NCBI RefSeq assembly: GCF_004000925.1
Contig: NZ_BIME01000001.1
Location: 1-64,000 of the forward strand
DNA length: 64,000 nucleotides
Source of the DNA: Paenibacillus illinoisensis NBRC 15959
GTDB lineage: Bacteria; Bacillota; Bacilli; Paenibacillales; Paenibacillaceae
Reading direction: 5' to 3'
Numbering within the stretch: position 1 is the stretch's first letter; each line of letters starts with the position of its first letter. Positions 27,342 through 36,468 of this stretch are shown piece after piece. Both the position numbers and the translations under genes were made by a program. The notes below the pieces were generated by a model. The model was not told the origin of the DNA and did not search any database. It saw nothing but the letters and a program-made list of their open reading frames with translations.

Positions 27342-30300
27342 TCATTCAGGAATACGAACCAATCTGGGAGTGGCAGAGAGTCCAAAAGGTACAAACGCAT
27401 AACGCTCCTGGTAAATAGAAGTATTCGGATCCAGATCCTTATCCGTCCATCCCGGCTTATCCTTAAAGCTGTCTGGGCCTACTTTAACTGGCTCCCCTTT
27501 TATATGATGATGTGGCCCGAGCAAGTTCCTGCAGCTTCCGGTCAATTCCAGCTCAATGTGATTTTCTCCTGGTCTAAGAAAATCCGTGATATTGGAGACA
27601 TACGGCTCCCATAAGAAAAGACGAATCTCTACTCCGTTAATCCTTAACCTGGTGACTGTTGCATCTGGTTGTGAACCAAAATCCCAAAGCCAGGAATCTC
27701 CATCACCGAATTGTATTTGGATCGTCTGCGCAACTCTAATGCTTCCTGCGAAGAACGGTAAACCCTGACTTACCAAATCGTCTTCCAGCGAGCATATTTG
27801 CAGAGAATCGGCGAGTATAAATGGTCCCTCCGTACATCTCACTCCATGTTCATGACTCACATAACCAGATTGGGAAATGACAGCAAAATCACCGATAATA
27901 TATATGCTTTCAAGTTCCGTATCCAGTGTAAGCTTATTCGCTTCGGATTCGAATTGGTTTGCCCGAGCCATCGCTGCATACGTTTCAGGTGAATTCCAGA
28001 AGTACAGGCTGAACCTGATCTTGTTTCGTCCTTTGAATAGGCATCCTCCGATATTTATCTTTTGGAAAGAGATATCCCTCCACCAACCGCTGCTGATTGA
28101 TTCAACATCTATTTCATTCACTACAATTTGCAGTTTTTCCGGGTTTTCCACGACTAAATACATCTCTTGCCCGTCAGCAGGTTCGAATGCAAGGTTAATG
28201 CTGAATTCCAACTCGATATGAACGGGGGAACCGATCTGCAGCAGCTTTTCCTGAATAAAAATAAGGGGCATTTCCGTAGACCATTCCCCATTCTTTACGC
28301 GATACCTGCAGGTATCCAGCGTGATGCTATTCACATCGATTTGCTCGATTTGCCACTGGTTATCCAGATGATAAATATGACTATTGCTTAGGTCCGTTTG
28401 AAGCAGATTTATTGGATCGGAGTGACTTTTCACATCATGCTGTGTAAGCAGGAACATATAGGACTGAACAGGATAGAGCGTCAATGCAACCCGCCTACCG
28501 CCATCAACCGTTCTTTGGTTCACTGATTTGAGGTCACCGCTTTCCAAATCAATAAGACAAAGCTTCCCCTTTTGATGAATGGTTATTTCAATATCAGAAT
28601 ATGACTCGTCACCTGAATTCACCAAATAGTATAGGTAAGAGTCGTCAAGCTTAAGTATCTGGACGTTAACCATATCAGATGCAATGGAGTTTCCCCACCT
28701 GTCATGTAATGAGATCGACGGCGCAACCTGACCGGATATCATCTCGGCTATGGATAAACGGGTATTGGCGGGTTTTAGGGCAGTTTGGATCAAACGATCG
28801 ATTTCTTCATTCTGTTGTCCATCAATCAAATGAGGATAAGGCTCAAGTGCAATTAACATCCCCCCCTGGAGGATAAACTGATGAAGCAAATGGACTGTCG
28901 TGCTGCTTAATGTGACGCATGGAGGTATGACTACAACCGAGTAGCGGGCTTCCCCTACAACGAACTGTCCACCATCAATATTTCCATGTCGCTCCAACAT
29001 CCCTTCACTTCCGTAATCATGTTCAATGAACGATTGACACAACCAGCGAGACAGCTGCGCAAACGATTGATGATACGGCTCTATCCCTGCTGAATCTGAA
29101 CCCTGTTGTTCCACCCAGGCGGTGCTGATGGGATGCAGCAACAATACCTCCGCTCGCCTGGAGCCTTCGACCAGAAGCATCGATAACCGGGCAAAGTAAT
29201 CGTTAAAGCGATGATAGTGTTCCCACCAAGGCTGCTGATAGAAGAGAGAAGGCGGATAATCTCGCTTTCGCAGACCTCTTAGCGAATATGCCTGCAAGTG
29301 CTGGCACATGAGATTCATTCCATGAACAAATTGCCACTCGCCGATTCGTTTCAGATCCCGAAAGCTGATATTCCACCCCGTACAACCGTAACTTTCAGTG
29401 ATGGCCTTTTTTTGGCCGAGTTGACGTACAACAGAGCTGACCTGCTTGGGAACCAGCGGATCTTCGCCAACAGATCGGCCCAGCCAGTCACACCCTGGAA
29501 TATGCAGGTACTCATAAAAGCAAAGAGGGTCGCCTACCGAGGTAACTTGACTCATAAGCGTTTGTTCGTCTACGACATGACCAACAGACATCCACCCTCT
29601 CTCACCGCACCACGTACCCACCTGCTTGGCATAGGCTTCTGTGAACATAGTAGTAACGCAAGACCAATAATCATACCTCATTTTGCGACAGTTATCCGTA
29701 TCCAGAAACAGTCCTGGAAGAGCTTCAAGAATCGAATAACCGTAACGGCTCTCGAAGACATCCGCTAGCTCCAGTGACCACGGTAGATCACCTCGACCAA
29801 ACTGCGGTTCATCCGTGAATATGCCTTTGATTGCAGAAGTGTATTTTGGCCCCAGCCTTAGCCAGTAAGCATCGTAAATCATCTCAATAAATGTGCTGAC
29901 CACATGTTTGCTTAGCGTATCAATATAATACGGATTGACCTCATAATACACGCGGAAGTCAGGTCTGCGTGGATCATCTTGATCAAGGAGATGCAGCTGA
30001 TCTTCAATCTGAATATAGCTGGCAATCGTCACTTTTTCTTCTTGATTAAAGGGTGCCCACTCGTACGACAGACGCTTTTGCTGATAGGAATGACCGAGGG
30101 CAGGCAGCTTTCCGTCTGCGTAACCGCTGGGCCAGCCATTTTCATCATACAGCCACACCTCCATCCCGAGTTCTTGGCACTTCTCGATACAGTATTGGTT
30201 TAAATCCATCCACTCCTCACCCATGTATGGTACCGTTAAGCCTCCTCGGGCGTGAATAAAAAAACCCCCAATGCCTGCCTCATGCATTGCTTCGATCTGC

Positions 30301-30398
30301 CTTAATAGCTCGTGCTTATTTAGATCGTCATTCCATGACCAGAATGGTTTTGTTCGATAACGAGCAGGCGGATCCTTTAGCAGGTTCCATACTGTCAT
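27342..30398 (-). CDS. Large glycoside hydrolase, GH106 (alpha-L-rhamnosidase)-like
   Basis: A 1018-residue protein without signal peptide, so probably intracellular. The N-terminal third is a TIM-barrel-type catalytic region with PFWSWNDDLNKHELLRQIEA, GIGGFFIHARGGLTVPYMG and LYDENGWPSGYADGKLP, the pattern of GH106-like proteins. The middle shows TESYGCTGWNISFRDLKRI, and beta-sandwich modules follow (about 640-980). GH106 enzymes release L-rhamnose from rhamnogalacturonan and related glycans. The start ATG follows GAGGTGG. The gene begins 18 bases after the GH130 gene and is followed by the GH28-like gene, fitting a pectin-degrading locus. I assign the family from motif memory; the exact activity is unproven. 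Confidence 0.72.
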   Translation of the reverse strand: MTVWNLLKDPPARYRTKPFWSWNDDLNKHELLRQIEAMHEAGIGGFFIHARGGLTVPYMGEEWMDLNQYCIEKCQELGMEVWLYDENGWPSGYADGKLPALGHSYQQKRLSYEWAPFNQEEKVTIASYIQIEDQLHLLDQDDPRRPDFRVYYEVNPYYIDTLSKHVVSTFIEMIYDAYWLRLGPKYTSAIKGIFTDEPQFGRGDLPWSLELADVFESRYGYSILEALPGLFLDTDNCRKMRYDYWSCVTTMFTEAYAKQVGTWCGERGWMSVGHVVDEQTLMSQVTSVGDPLCFYEYLHIPGCDWLGRSVGEDPLVPKQVSSVVRQLGQKKAITESYGCTGWNISFRDLKRIGEWQFVHGMNLMCQHLQAYSLRGLRKRDYPPSLFYQQPWWEHYHRFNDYFARLSMLLVEGSRRAEVLLLHPISTAWVEQQGSDSAGIEPYHQSFAQLSRWLCQSFIEHDYGSEGMLERHGNIDGGQFVVGEARYSVVVIPPCVTLSSTTVHLLHQFILQGGMLIALEPYPHLIDGQQNEEIDRLIQTALKPANTRLSIAEMISGQVAPSISLHDRWGNSIASDMVNVQILKLDDSYLYYLVNSGDESYSDIEITIHQKGKLCLIDLESGDLKSVNQRTVDGGRRVALTLYPVQSYMFLLTQHDVKSHSDPINLLQTDLSNSHIYHLDNQWQIEQIDVNSITLDTCRYRVKNGEWSTEMPLIFIQEKLLQIGSPVHIELEFSINLAFEPADGQEMYLVVENPEKLQIVVNEIDVESISSGWWRDISFQKINIGGCLFKGRNKIRFSLYFWNSPETYAAMARANQFESEANKLTLDTELESIYIIGDFAVISQSGYVSHEHGVRCTEGPFILADSLQICSLEDDLVSQGLPFFAGSIRVAQTIQIQFGDGDSWLWDFGSQPDATVTRLRINGVEIRLFLWEPYVSNITDFLRPGENHIELELTGSCRNLLGPHHHIKGEPVKVGPDSFKDKPGWTDKDLDPNTSIYQERYAFVPFGLSATPRLVRIPE

Positions 30399-30415
30399 AG
30401 TTTATCCACCTCGTT

Positions 30416-31417
30416 TTAATCGTTTAGGCATAGCTTGATCAGATCATCGATATGTGCCGTGGCCAAACATTCCACCGTATCCGCCGAGCCGTAATAGATT
30501 TTCACTTCACCATCAGATTCAAGGATCATCCCGCCAGGAAAGATTACGTTATTCCGGAACCCTCCCTCGATCTCGTAACTTACTTCTGGCGCCATTAAGG
30601 GTTCCTTGGCCCTGCCAATGATTTTCTTCGGATTATTCAGGTCAAGCAGCATCAAGCCAGCCGTATACCGCTTCTTCCAGGATGATTCCCATCCATTCTT
30701 CCCCCTTGCTGGATCAATATCTACGGCATGGAATGTGGTAAGCCACCCATGCTTTGTCTTGATTGGTGGAGCGGCAGGGCCGATCTTGTCATTGGCAAAA
30801 GCAACGTCTTCAACAGCCAGCAGCAAGTCGGAATTGCCCCAATATTTCAAATCCGGAGATTCGGATATCCACATATCGAACCGGTCCATTCCTCCTCGGC
30901 TGTACACGGTGAATGGCCGTTCAAGTCTCACGTAGTTTCCTCCGATTTTCTCGGGAAATAATACCATGTTGCGCAAATCCGGCGTGGATAGACTCAAAAT
31001 TTCAAAGTTCTCAAAATCGTCCGTAACAGCAACTCCACCGCGAATACCATGCTTCGTATCCACGGCGAAACACATATAACAACGACCGTCTAGCACCGTA
31101 AGTCTCGGGTCATATGCCCGAATGATCTCTTGATCGCACAGCTTAAAACAAGGCTTAGGCCGTACTTCCCAATGGATACCGTCTCTACTGAAAGCGACTC
31201 CAAGGTCCGTGGTATGATGTGGTTCAAGTGTCATCTGTTCGGTGGAGCCGTAATCGTTCCGAAACACCATCACATACGTCCCGTTGAATTTGGTTACTCC
31301 TGCATTAAATACAAGTGCAGTCGGGTAAGGAACCCGGGATGCATCCAGAATCGGATTATCCGGATAACGTTGAATGACAGAACTTGAGGTCAAATCTCCG
31401 ATATGAAGTGAATTCAT
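30416..31417 (-). CDS. GH130 family glycoside phosphorylase/hydrolase
   Basis: A 333-residue five-bladed propeller enzyme. Typical GH130 marks: NPILDASRVPYPTALVFNAG at the start, the catalytic-type Asp in IIRAYDPRLT, IGPAAPPIKTKHGWL, and the C-terminal VIFPGGMILESDGEVKIYYG with SADT. Most members phosphorolyse beta-mannosides (releasing mannose 1-phosphate), others hydrolyse them. No signal peptide, so cytosolic. AGGAGG precedes the ATG. It follows the permease genes by about 30 bases, so it probably acts on an imported oligosaccharide. Confidence 0.88.
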   Translation of the reverse strand: MNSLHIGDLTSSSVIQRYPDNPILDASRVPYPTALVFNAGVTKFNGTYVMVFRNDYGSTEQMTLEPHHTTDLGVAFSRDGIHWEVRPKPCFKLCDQEIIRAYDPRLTVLDGRCYMCFAVDTKHGIRGGVAVTDDFENFEILSLSTPDLRNMVLFPEKIGGNYVRLERPFTVYSRGGMDRFDMWISESPDLKYWGNSDLLLAVEDVAFANDKIGPAAPPIKTKHGWLTTFHAVDIDPARGKNGWESSWKKRYTAGLMLLDLNNPKKIIGRAKEPLMAPEVSYEIEGGFRNNVIFPGGMILESDGEVKIYYGSADTVECLATAHIDDLIKLCLND

Positions 31418-31448
31418 GGCATATGCCTCCTGGTTAGATCGATTCCTG

Positions 31449-32276
31449 CTACCCCTTCAAGGAACCGGCGGTCATTTGCATAAAGGATTTGTTAGCAAAA
31501 ATATACGCGATTAGAATCGGCAGAATAGAGAGGCACGCCCCAGCCATCATGAAGTGTGTCTGTGAAGCGGCGGCGACCCCGTATTTCAGATTGGCCAAAC
31601 CGACAGTCAACGTCTGCAATTCAGGTTTGCTAAGCGTAAATACAAACGGGAGCAGATACTCGTTCCACGCGCCTCGGAAGGCAAACAATGCGCATACACC
31701 CAGCCCTGGCGTAAGCAAGGGAATGATGATTCTCCAAAATGTCCTTCCCGGTGAGCAGCCGTCGATCCGAGCTGCTTCGTCCAGCTCCCTGGGAATCCCG
31801 TTCATGAAACTAAGCAGGATAAAAAAGGCTGAAGCATGGGCGCTGATCAGAATCAGAATGACTCCCCACAGCGAGTCATGTAGATGAAGCTTAACCATAA
31901 GGTCAAATTGGGGTCGAAGCACAACAGCGCCAATGGCCACAAACATCGTGAATGCCTGAAGGCTGACGTAGATCTTTTTACCGATAAAATCCATGCGGTT
32001 CACGACATACGCTGCCATGGAAGCCACGAGTAATGTCCCGAGGGTCGAGGCACTTGCAACGAAGAGGCTATTCAGCGTGTACGTTGAAAAATTGGCCTGT
32101 TTCCATGCCTCAACGTAGTTGGAGAACTGCCAGTCAGCCGGCAGAAATGTGGCCCCGGCCGTTAGCTCAGCATTGGTTTTGAAAGAACCGAGAAAGGTGA
32201 TTGCCACAGGGAACAGGGTCAGGAATGCAACGATGATTAGAAACGTCCATAGTGCGGTATTCCAAGCGATCTTCAT
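31449..32276 (-). CDS. Carbohydrate ABC transporter permease, CUT1 family (MalG-like)
   Basis: A 275-residue membrane protein with six transmembrane helices. The cytoplasmic EAA loop reads EAARIDGCSPGRTFWRIIIP, the signature that docks with the ATPase. It is the second permease of a CUT1 system with the upstream permease and binding protein. The ATPase gene is absent locally, so a shared MsmX-type ATPase elsewhere probably energises it. AAGGAGG precedes the ATG; the gap to the first permease is 12 bases. Confidence 0.92.
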   Translation of the reverse strand: MKIAWNTALWTFLIIVAFLTLFPVAITFLGSFKTNAELTAGATFLPADWQFSNYVEAWKQANFSTYTLNSLFVASASTLGTLLVASMAAYVVNRMDFIGKKIYVSLQAFTMFVAIGAVVLRPQFDLMVKLHLHDSLWGVILILISAHASAFFILLSFMNGIPRELDEAARIDGCSPGRTFWRIIIPLLTPGLGVCALFAFRGAWNEYLLPFVFTLSKPELQTLTVGLANLKYGVAAASQTHFMMAGACLSILPILIAYIFANKSFMQMTAGSLKG

Positions 32277-32288
32277 GAACGTTCCTCC

Positions 32289-33191
32289 TTAATCGTTCTG
32301 ACTCATTTTACGAGAGCCGTAGAAATAAAGTATTGTAATCACGCCGACAATCAAGGCCGTAACAAAGGCTGCGGCGCTCCCATACCCAAACTCCTGAATT
32401 TGCGTCGCCGCGGACCCGCCTGCCGGCGGGAAAAATAATTTGTACACGTAGAGGAACATGACATTCGTTTTCCCGATCGGACCTCCATCGGTCATGACCA
32501 TGATGCTTTCATAACCTTTGAGTGCATTAATGATGGCGAGCATGATAATCATCTGCATGACAGGACCAAGCATTGGAATGGTGATGTATCTGAACTGCTG
32601 GAATTTGTTAGCCCCATCCAGTGCAGAGCTCTCGTACACATCTTGGGGAATGTTTTGGAGACCCGCCAGAAATAAAAGCATGTAATTTCCAATCGCTCCC
32701 CATACCGCCACAAGAATAACGGTCAGCATCGCATAATCCATGCCGAGCCAGTCGACGGCATTTTGAATAAAAAGATACTTCATCAGAAATTGATTCAGAA
32801 TGCCATTATACGAGTTGAAGATTGTAAAAAAGACGACTGCCATGACCGCCGTACTTATAATCGTCGGCATGAAGAAAATGGCTCTAAGCAGATTTTTCCC
32901 TTTGATATTCCAGTTCAGAATCACAGCCAGGATTAAGGCAAGCGGAATCGATAGCAGAAGTTTGCCTCCGGCGTAAATGAACGTATTGGCAACGGACTCC
33001 CAGAACTGCTGATCTCCCATAATGCGTTTGAAGTTGGCCAAACCTACAAATCGCTCGGTGCCAAATCCTTTGTAGTCGTAGAACATATATCTCAGCGCCC
33101 ATACCATCGGGTAAATGCCTAAAACCATGGTCAGAATAAAGCTAGGCAAAAGAAAACTGTATGAGAAGGCAGCATTCTTCGCTTTATTCAT
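32289..33191 (-). CDS. Carbohydrate ABC transporter permease, CUT1 family (MalF-like)
   Basis: A 300-residue membrane protein with about six helices and an EAA-type loop (ESSALDGANKFQQFRYITIP). The N-terminal segment FSYSFLLPSFILTMVLGIYPMVW, given in two parts as FSYSFLLPS and FILTMVLGIYPMVW, is typical of first CUT1 permeases. It partners the downstream permease and the binding protein at 33267. The start has GGGAGTTGAGAGGAT upstream. Between the binding-protein stop and this start lies a hairpin without T-run (33236-33255). Confidence 0.92.
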   Translation of the reverse strand: MNKAKNAAFSYSFLLPSFILTMVLGIYPMVWALRYMFYDYKGFGTERFVGLANFKRIMGDQQFWESVANTFIYAGGKLLLSIPLALILAVILNWNIKGKNLLRAIFFMPTIISTAVMAVVFFTIFNSYNGILNQFLMKYLFIQNAVDWLGMDYAMLTVILVAVWGAIGNYMLLFLAGLQNIPQDVYESSALDGANKFQQFRYITIPMLGPVMQMIIMLAIINALKGYESIMVMTDGGPIGKTNVMFLYVYKLFFPPAGGSAATQIQEFGYGSAAAFVTALIVGVITILYFYGSRKMSQND

Positions 33192-33235
33192 ATCCTCTCA
33201 ACTCCCTGTATTTCTTTCACTTTTTTTAATGGTAA

Positions 33236-33255
33236 GGATGGTATAAGCACCATCC
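33236..33255 (-). other. Intercistronic hairpin after the binding-protein gene
   Basis: GGATGGT / ACCATCC with a six-base loop, no U-tract on the minus strand. Such hairpins often protect the 3' end of the binding-protein message so that it is made in excess over the permeases; this is inferred. Confidence 0.45.
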
Positions 33256-33266
33256 CCGGTCTGCTT

Positions 33267-34637
33267 CTACTTCGCATATTGCCCCGCAAGATCAAGAGGA
33301 TTAAAATCTGCTATTGGTTCCGCCTTCACATCCCCGCTTGCGATGGCAGCATCCAATGCGGCGTTATAACGAGTGTTCAAATCGCTAATGATGGAATCCA
33401 GATCGCCACCACTCAGCATATAACTGAAAAACGCATCATCCGACTTCATGCCTTGAACTGCTACAGACGGATATACTGGCCAGACACCGTCGTATTGATT
33501 TGGAAGGAATCCGTCAATCCCTTTCACTTCCGGCTTGGCGGCGACCGCACTAACGGAAGGAACCATGGATATGCCAAATCCTTTTTCCTGGTACTGTTTC
33601 AGGATGGATTCGTCGTACATGTACGTGAGAAATTTCCAGGCAGCTTCTTTATGTTCAGACTGAGAGCTGATGGCCAACCACTGCCCACCCAAGAATCCAG
33701 AGGCGCCATTGAATTGTCCATTAATGGATGGTACGGGTGCTGCGGCCCAGTCAATCTTCGCCGGGAATTGCGATTGGTAAACTCCTGCCTCTGCGGAAAA
33801 GGATAAATACATGCCAATTTTACCTTCTGCGAATTGTGCGCGCAGTGGGTCAATATCCAGCGACTCCACACCCGGCAGCATGCTGCCATCATCTTTGATT
33901 TTTTTGAAAGCCTCTATAATGGGCTTAAAACTACTGAAATCGTAGCGTGCGGTCTTAAAATCATATCCAAATCCCCCGTACCCGCTAACCTCTGCGATCA
34001 CTCGCGCGGAGCGACCAAATGCACTCGAAGGACTCTTGAAATTCTGAGCGAATCCATAGGCTCCGCTGGCCTTCCCCACTTCGGTTATTTTCTTAGCTGT
34101 TTCGACCAGCTCATCCAAAGTGGTGGGGGGTTGCTTAATGCCTGCTTTGTCAAAAAGTTCTTTGTTATAGATCAATCGCATCGTCGTACCATAGTTAGGC
34201 AGGCTATAGCGTTTACCTTCAAAACTGTTCAAGTCCTCCATGACCGGGAACTTCTCCTTCATCTCGTCCGTCAAAAACTCATCAATGGGGGCAAGAAATC
34301 CTTTTTTATAGAACGTCTGGATGGTATTTTCCTTCACACGGATAATATCCGGCGGCTCTGAGGTCTGGTAGGACATATCCAGTGCCTGATCGAAATCGTC
34401 TCCCTTGATGACCAGCTCAACCTCGATGTTGTCCTTATTCGTTTGGTTGAATGTATTAATCGTTTCTTTGACATACTCGGAATCATGGCGATCTCCCGTC
34501 CAGTATGTGATTTTTGTCTTGGCATCCGCTTCTGTTCCCGATCCTTGTTCCGAAGGTTTTGGGCTGCTGCAAGCTGCCAAACTCCCTGTAAGCACCAAAA
34601 ACATCACCGACATGAGAATTTTTTTGCTTATTTTCAT
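33267..34637 (-). CDS. Extracellular sugar-binding lipoprotein, CUT1 family
   Basis: A 456-residue family 1 solute-binding protein. The signal peptide ends in the lipobox GSLAACSS (C23), followed by a Ser/Glu linker. The body shows KITYWTGDRHDSEYVKETI near the start and AWKFLTYMYDESILKQYQE near the C-terminus, typical of family 1 binding proteins. It would capture an oligosaccharide at the cell surface for the two permeases downstream. AGGAGGTTAGGTAG precedes the ATG, and a promoter lies at 34684-34712. The ligand is probably a pectin-derived oligomer, judged from the neighbouring hydrolases. Confidence 0.93.
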   Translation of the reverse strand: MKISKKILMSVMFLVLTGSLAACSSPKPSEQGSGTEADAKTKITYWTGDRHDSEYVKETINTFNQTNKDNIEVELVIKGDDFDQALDMSYQTSEPPDIIRVKENTIQTFYKKGFLAPIDEFLTDEMKEKFPVMEDLNSFEGKRYSLPNYGTTMRLIYNKELFDKAGIKQPPTTLDELVETAKKITEVGKASGAYGFAQNFKSPSSAFGRSARVIAEVSGYGGFGYDFKTARYDFSSFKPIIEAFKKIKDDGSMLPGVESLDIDPLRAQFAEGKIGMYLSFSAEAGVYQSQFPAKIDWAAAPVPSINGQFNGASGFLGGQWLAISSQSEHKEAAWKFLTYMYDESILKQYQEKGFGISMVPSVSAVAAKPEVKGIDGFLPNQYDGVWPVYPSVAVQGMKSDDAFFSYMLSGGDLDSIISDLNTRYNAALDAAIASGDVKAEPIADFNPLDLAGQYAK

Positions 34638-34683
34638 CTACCTAACCTCCTCATCATATCTGCAATCTCGTTCTTTCTCCTTT

Positions 34684-34712
34684 AGTATAGGGGGTGCACT
34701 TCACTTACATAA
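34684..34712 (-). promoter_or_regulatory. Promoter of the transport/hydrolase operon
   Basis: On the minus strand TTATGT (34707-34712), a 17-base spacer and TATACT (34684-34689), about 50 bases upstream of the binding-protein ATG. The AraC-type response regulator encoded upstream probably acts just above it. Confidence 0.5.
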
Positions 34713-34772
34713 TGCGGGTAACCACACATCAAGGGCAGGTTTCTTCATCAATGTGCCATCATTCAAAAAAAT

Positions 34773-34809
34773 AAGCCCTGCATCCTAATATCGTTCGGAA
34801 ACAAGGCTT
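34773..34809 (-). terminator. Terminator of the two-component genes
   Basis: Arms AAGCCCTG / CAAGGCTT (one wobble) with a 21-base loop, followed on the minus strand by ATTTTTTT. It separates the regulator pair from the transport operon. Confidence 0.6.
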
Positions 34810-34827
34810 AATCTATAATGAGCAACT

Positions 34828-36468
34828 CTAGACCAGATCGGCAGGCGTACTGATTTTCCCAGTACTATATAGCTTGAACTCGGATGGAGTCATATTAGTA
34901 TGCTTCTTAAACATTTCACTGAAATAGCGGCGATGCTCGTAACCAAGGCTTTGAGCGATCTCCTGAACCTGATAATCGTCGATCAGCATCTCTTTGGCCC
35001 TCTCCATCCGCTGGTGAACAACGAATTGTTGAAAGGATATATTCAGTACTTTTTTGAATAGATTCGAAAAATATCCGGGGCTGATATTAAACTCCTTGGC
35101 ACAAACATCAAGGGATAAGTTCGTATGCAGATGTGTACATATATATTCTTTTGCCTGATAGATCAGTTTCGTGGATTCGTCGGATCGTTCATGTTCAATC
35201 CATGAACAAGCTTCAAGGCATATTCCCTTTACCGTCTCCCTCATCAATTGAAATGAAACATGACCTGAACGCCTTACTGCATTCCATTGATCTTCTAGCT
35301 TTTTCACCCGATCCGGTGGATAGTGCTCCGACATCACCCTACAGATTTTGGAGGATAGCTCATAGCATATGTTTTCGACTTGCTGCGGTTTCGGGAGGGG
35401 ATCCCGCTGTAATAGATCATTAAAAATCTGCTCCAATATGAGCCGACACTTTTCGCGATGCCCGGAACGCAAGGAGAATAGCAATTCCTGTTCCGTCGAA
35501 ACCGTATAATTCAAGAGCGTTTTCTCATCCTCCGAAGTGCTTATATAACTATTCATGCCATGGGTATAGAATTGATACTCCAGCGCATTTAAGGCCTTTT
35601 GGTACGAAACAGGCAGTTCATCAATCGCATCCACACAGGTTCCAACCCCAATGGAAATCGTTGAATGCGTGAATTGATACATGTTTGTTCGGCACGCTTC
35701 CGATATCCGTTCAGCCAGCTCGATGTCCCTGCAATTGATAAGACATACAAAACGGTTTAATGCCTCGCCAAAAACGACACCACGAGTGAAACCTCGAATC
35801 GTTTCCTCCAGAACATTTCGCAGACTGAAGCGAATGAGCTCCACTTCACGCGCAGGCTGCTGTTTATATTTGTCCATGAAACGATCCAATTCCACGATAA
35901 AGAGATTGAAGTCCCTAGAATCAAGCTGAATGCCGAGAGTTTGCCATCGGAGATAGGCAGTCGTTGCATTAGTTCGATGATGAATCAGGAGAGACAGGTG
36001 CTCTTGTTGCAGAGCGGGCAGGCTTTGCATCATATTTTGCTTCAGTTCCAACACTTTGCTATGTTCCTGCCATTCCTCCAAATAAGCCTTCTTCGCCTTT
36101 AATACGACTTGGACAATCTCGTCGATCGAGAACGGCTTCTTCACGAAGTCAAATGCACCTAAACGAATGGCCTGTCTCGTAAATGAAAAATCCGTATATG
36201 CACTTAGGATAACGATCTTGGTGGAAGGAGACTTTTCGAGGATTTCTTGAGTCATGGCTAGACCATCCTTTTTGGGCATACGGATATCGGTTAGCACAAT
36301 TTCAGGCCTCTTTTCCTGCACAAGGCGAATACCTTCCTCACCATCCAGTGCTGTACCAACCACCTCAATGTGATGCTCCTCCCAAGAGGGCTTTCGTGCG
36401 ATCATATCGACCACGCTTCGAATGTCATCGATGATGCAGAGTTTTATCATTTGCTGTTCAAGGATCAT
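34828..36468 (-). CDS. Response regulator with AraC-type DNA-binding domain (YesN family)
   Basis: A 546-residue regulator: receiver domain at about 7-125 with phospho-acceptor D61 (IVLTDIRMPKKDG) and the conserved Lys in FDFVKKPFS, a middle region of about 300 residues, and two AraC-type helix-turn-helix motifs at about 445-546 (LSLDVCAKEFNISPGYFSNL; IAQSLGYEHRRYFSEMFKK). The kinase encoded immediately upstream should phosphorylate it. It likely activates the transport/hydrolase operon downstream. The start ATG overlaps the kinase stop (ATGA) with GGGGAGG seven bases upstream. Confidence 0.93.
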   Translation of the reverse strand: MILEQQMIKLCIIDDIRSVVDMIARKPSWEEHHIEVVGTALDGEEGIRLVQEKRPEIVLTDIRMPKKDGLAMTQEILEKSPSTKIVILSAYTDFSFTRQAIRLGAFDFVKKPFSIDEIVQVVLKAKKAYLEEWQEHSKVLELKQNMMQSLPALQQEHLSLLIHHRTNATTAYLRWQTLGIQLDSRDFNLFIVELDRFMDKYKQQPAREVELIRFSLRNVLEETIRGFTRGVVFGEALNRFVCLINCRDIELAERISEACRTNMYQFTHSTISIGVGTCVDAIDELPVSYQKALNALEYQFYTHGMNSYISTSEDEKTLLNYTVSTEQELLFSLRSGHREKCRLILEQIFNDLLQRDPLPKPQQVENICYELSSKICRVMSEHYPPDRVKKLEDQWNAVRRSGHVSFQLMRETVKGICLEACSWIEHERSDESTKLIYQAKEYICTHLHTNLSLDVCAKEFNISPGYFSNLFKKVLNISFQQFVVHQRMERAKEMLIDDYQVQEIAQSLGYEHRRYFSEMFKKHTNMTPSEFKLYSTGKISTPADLV

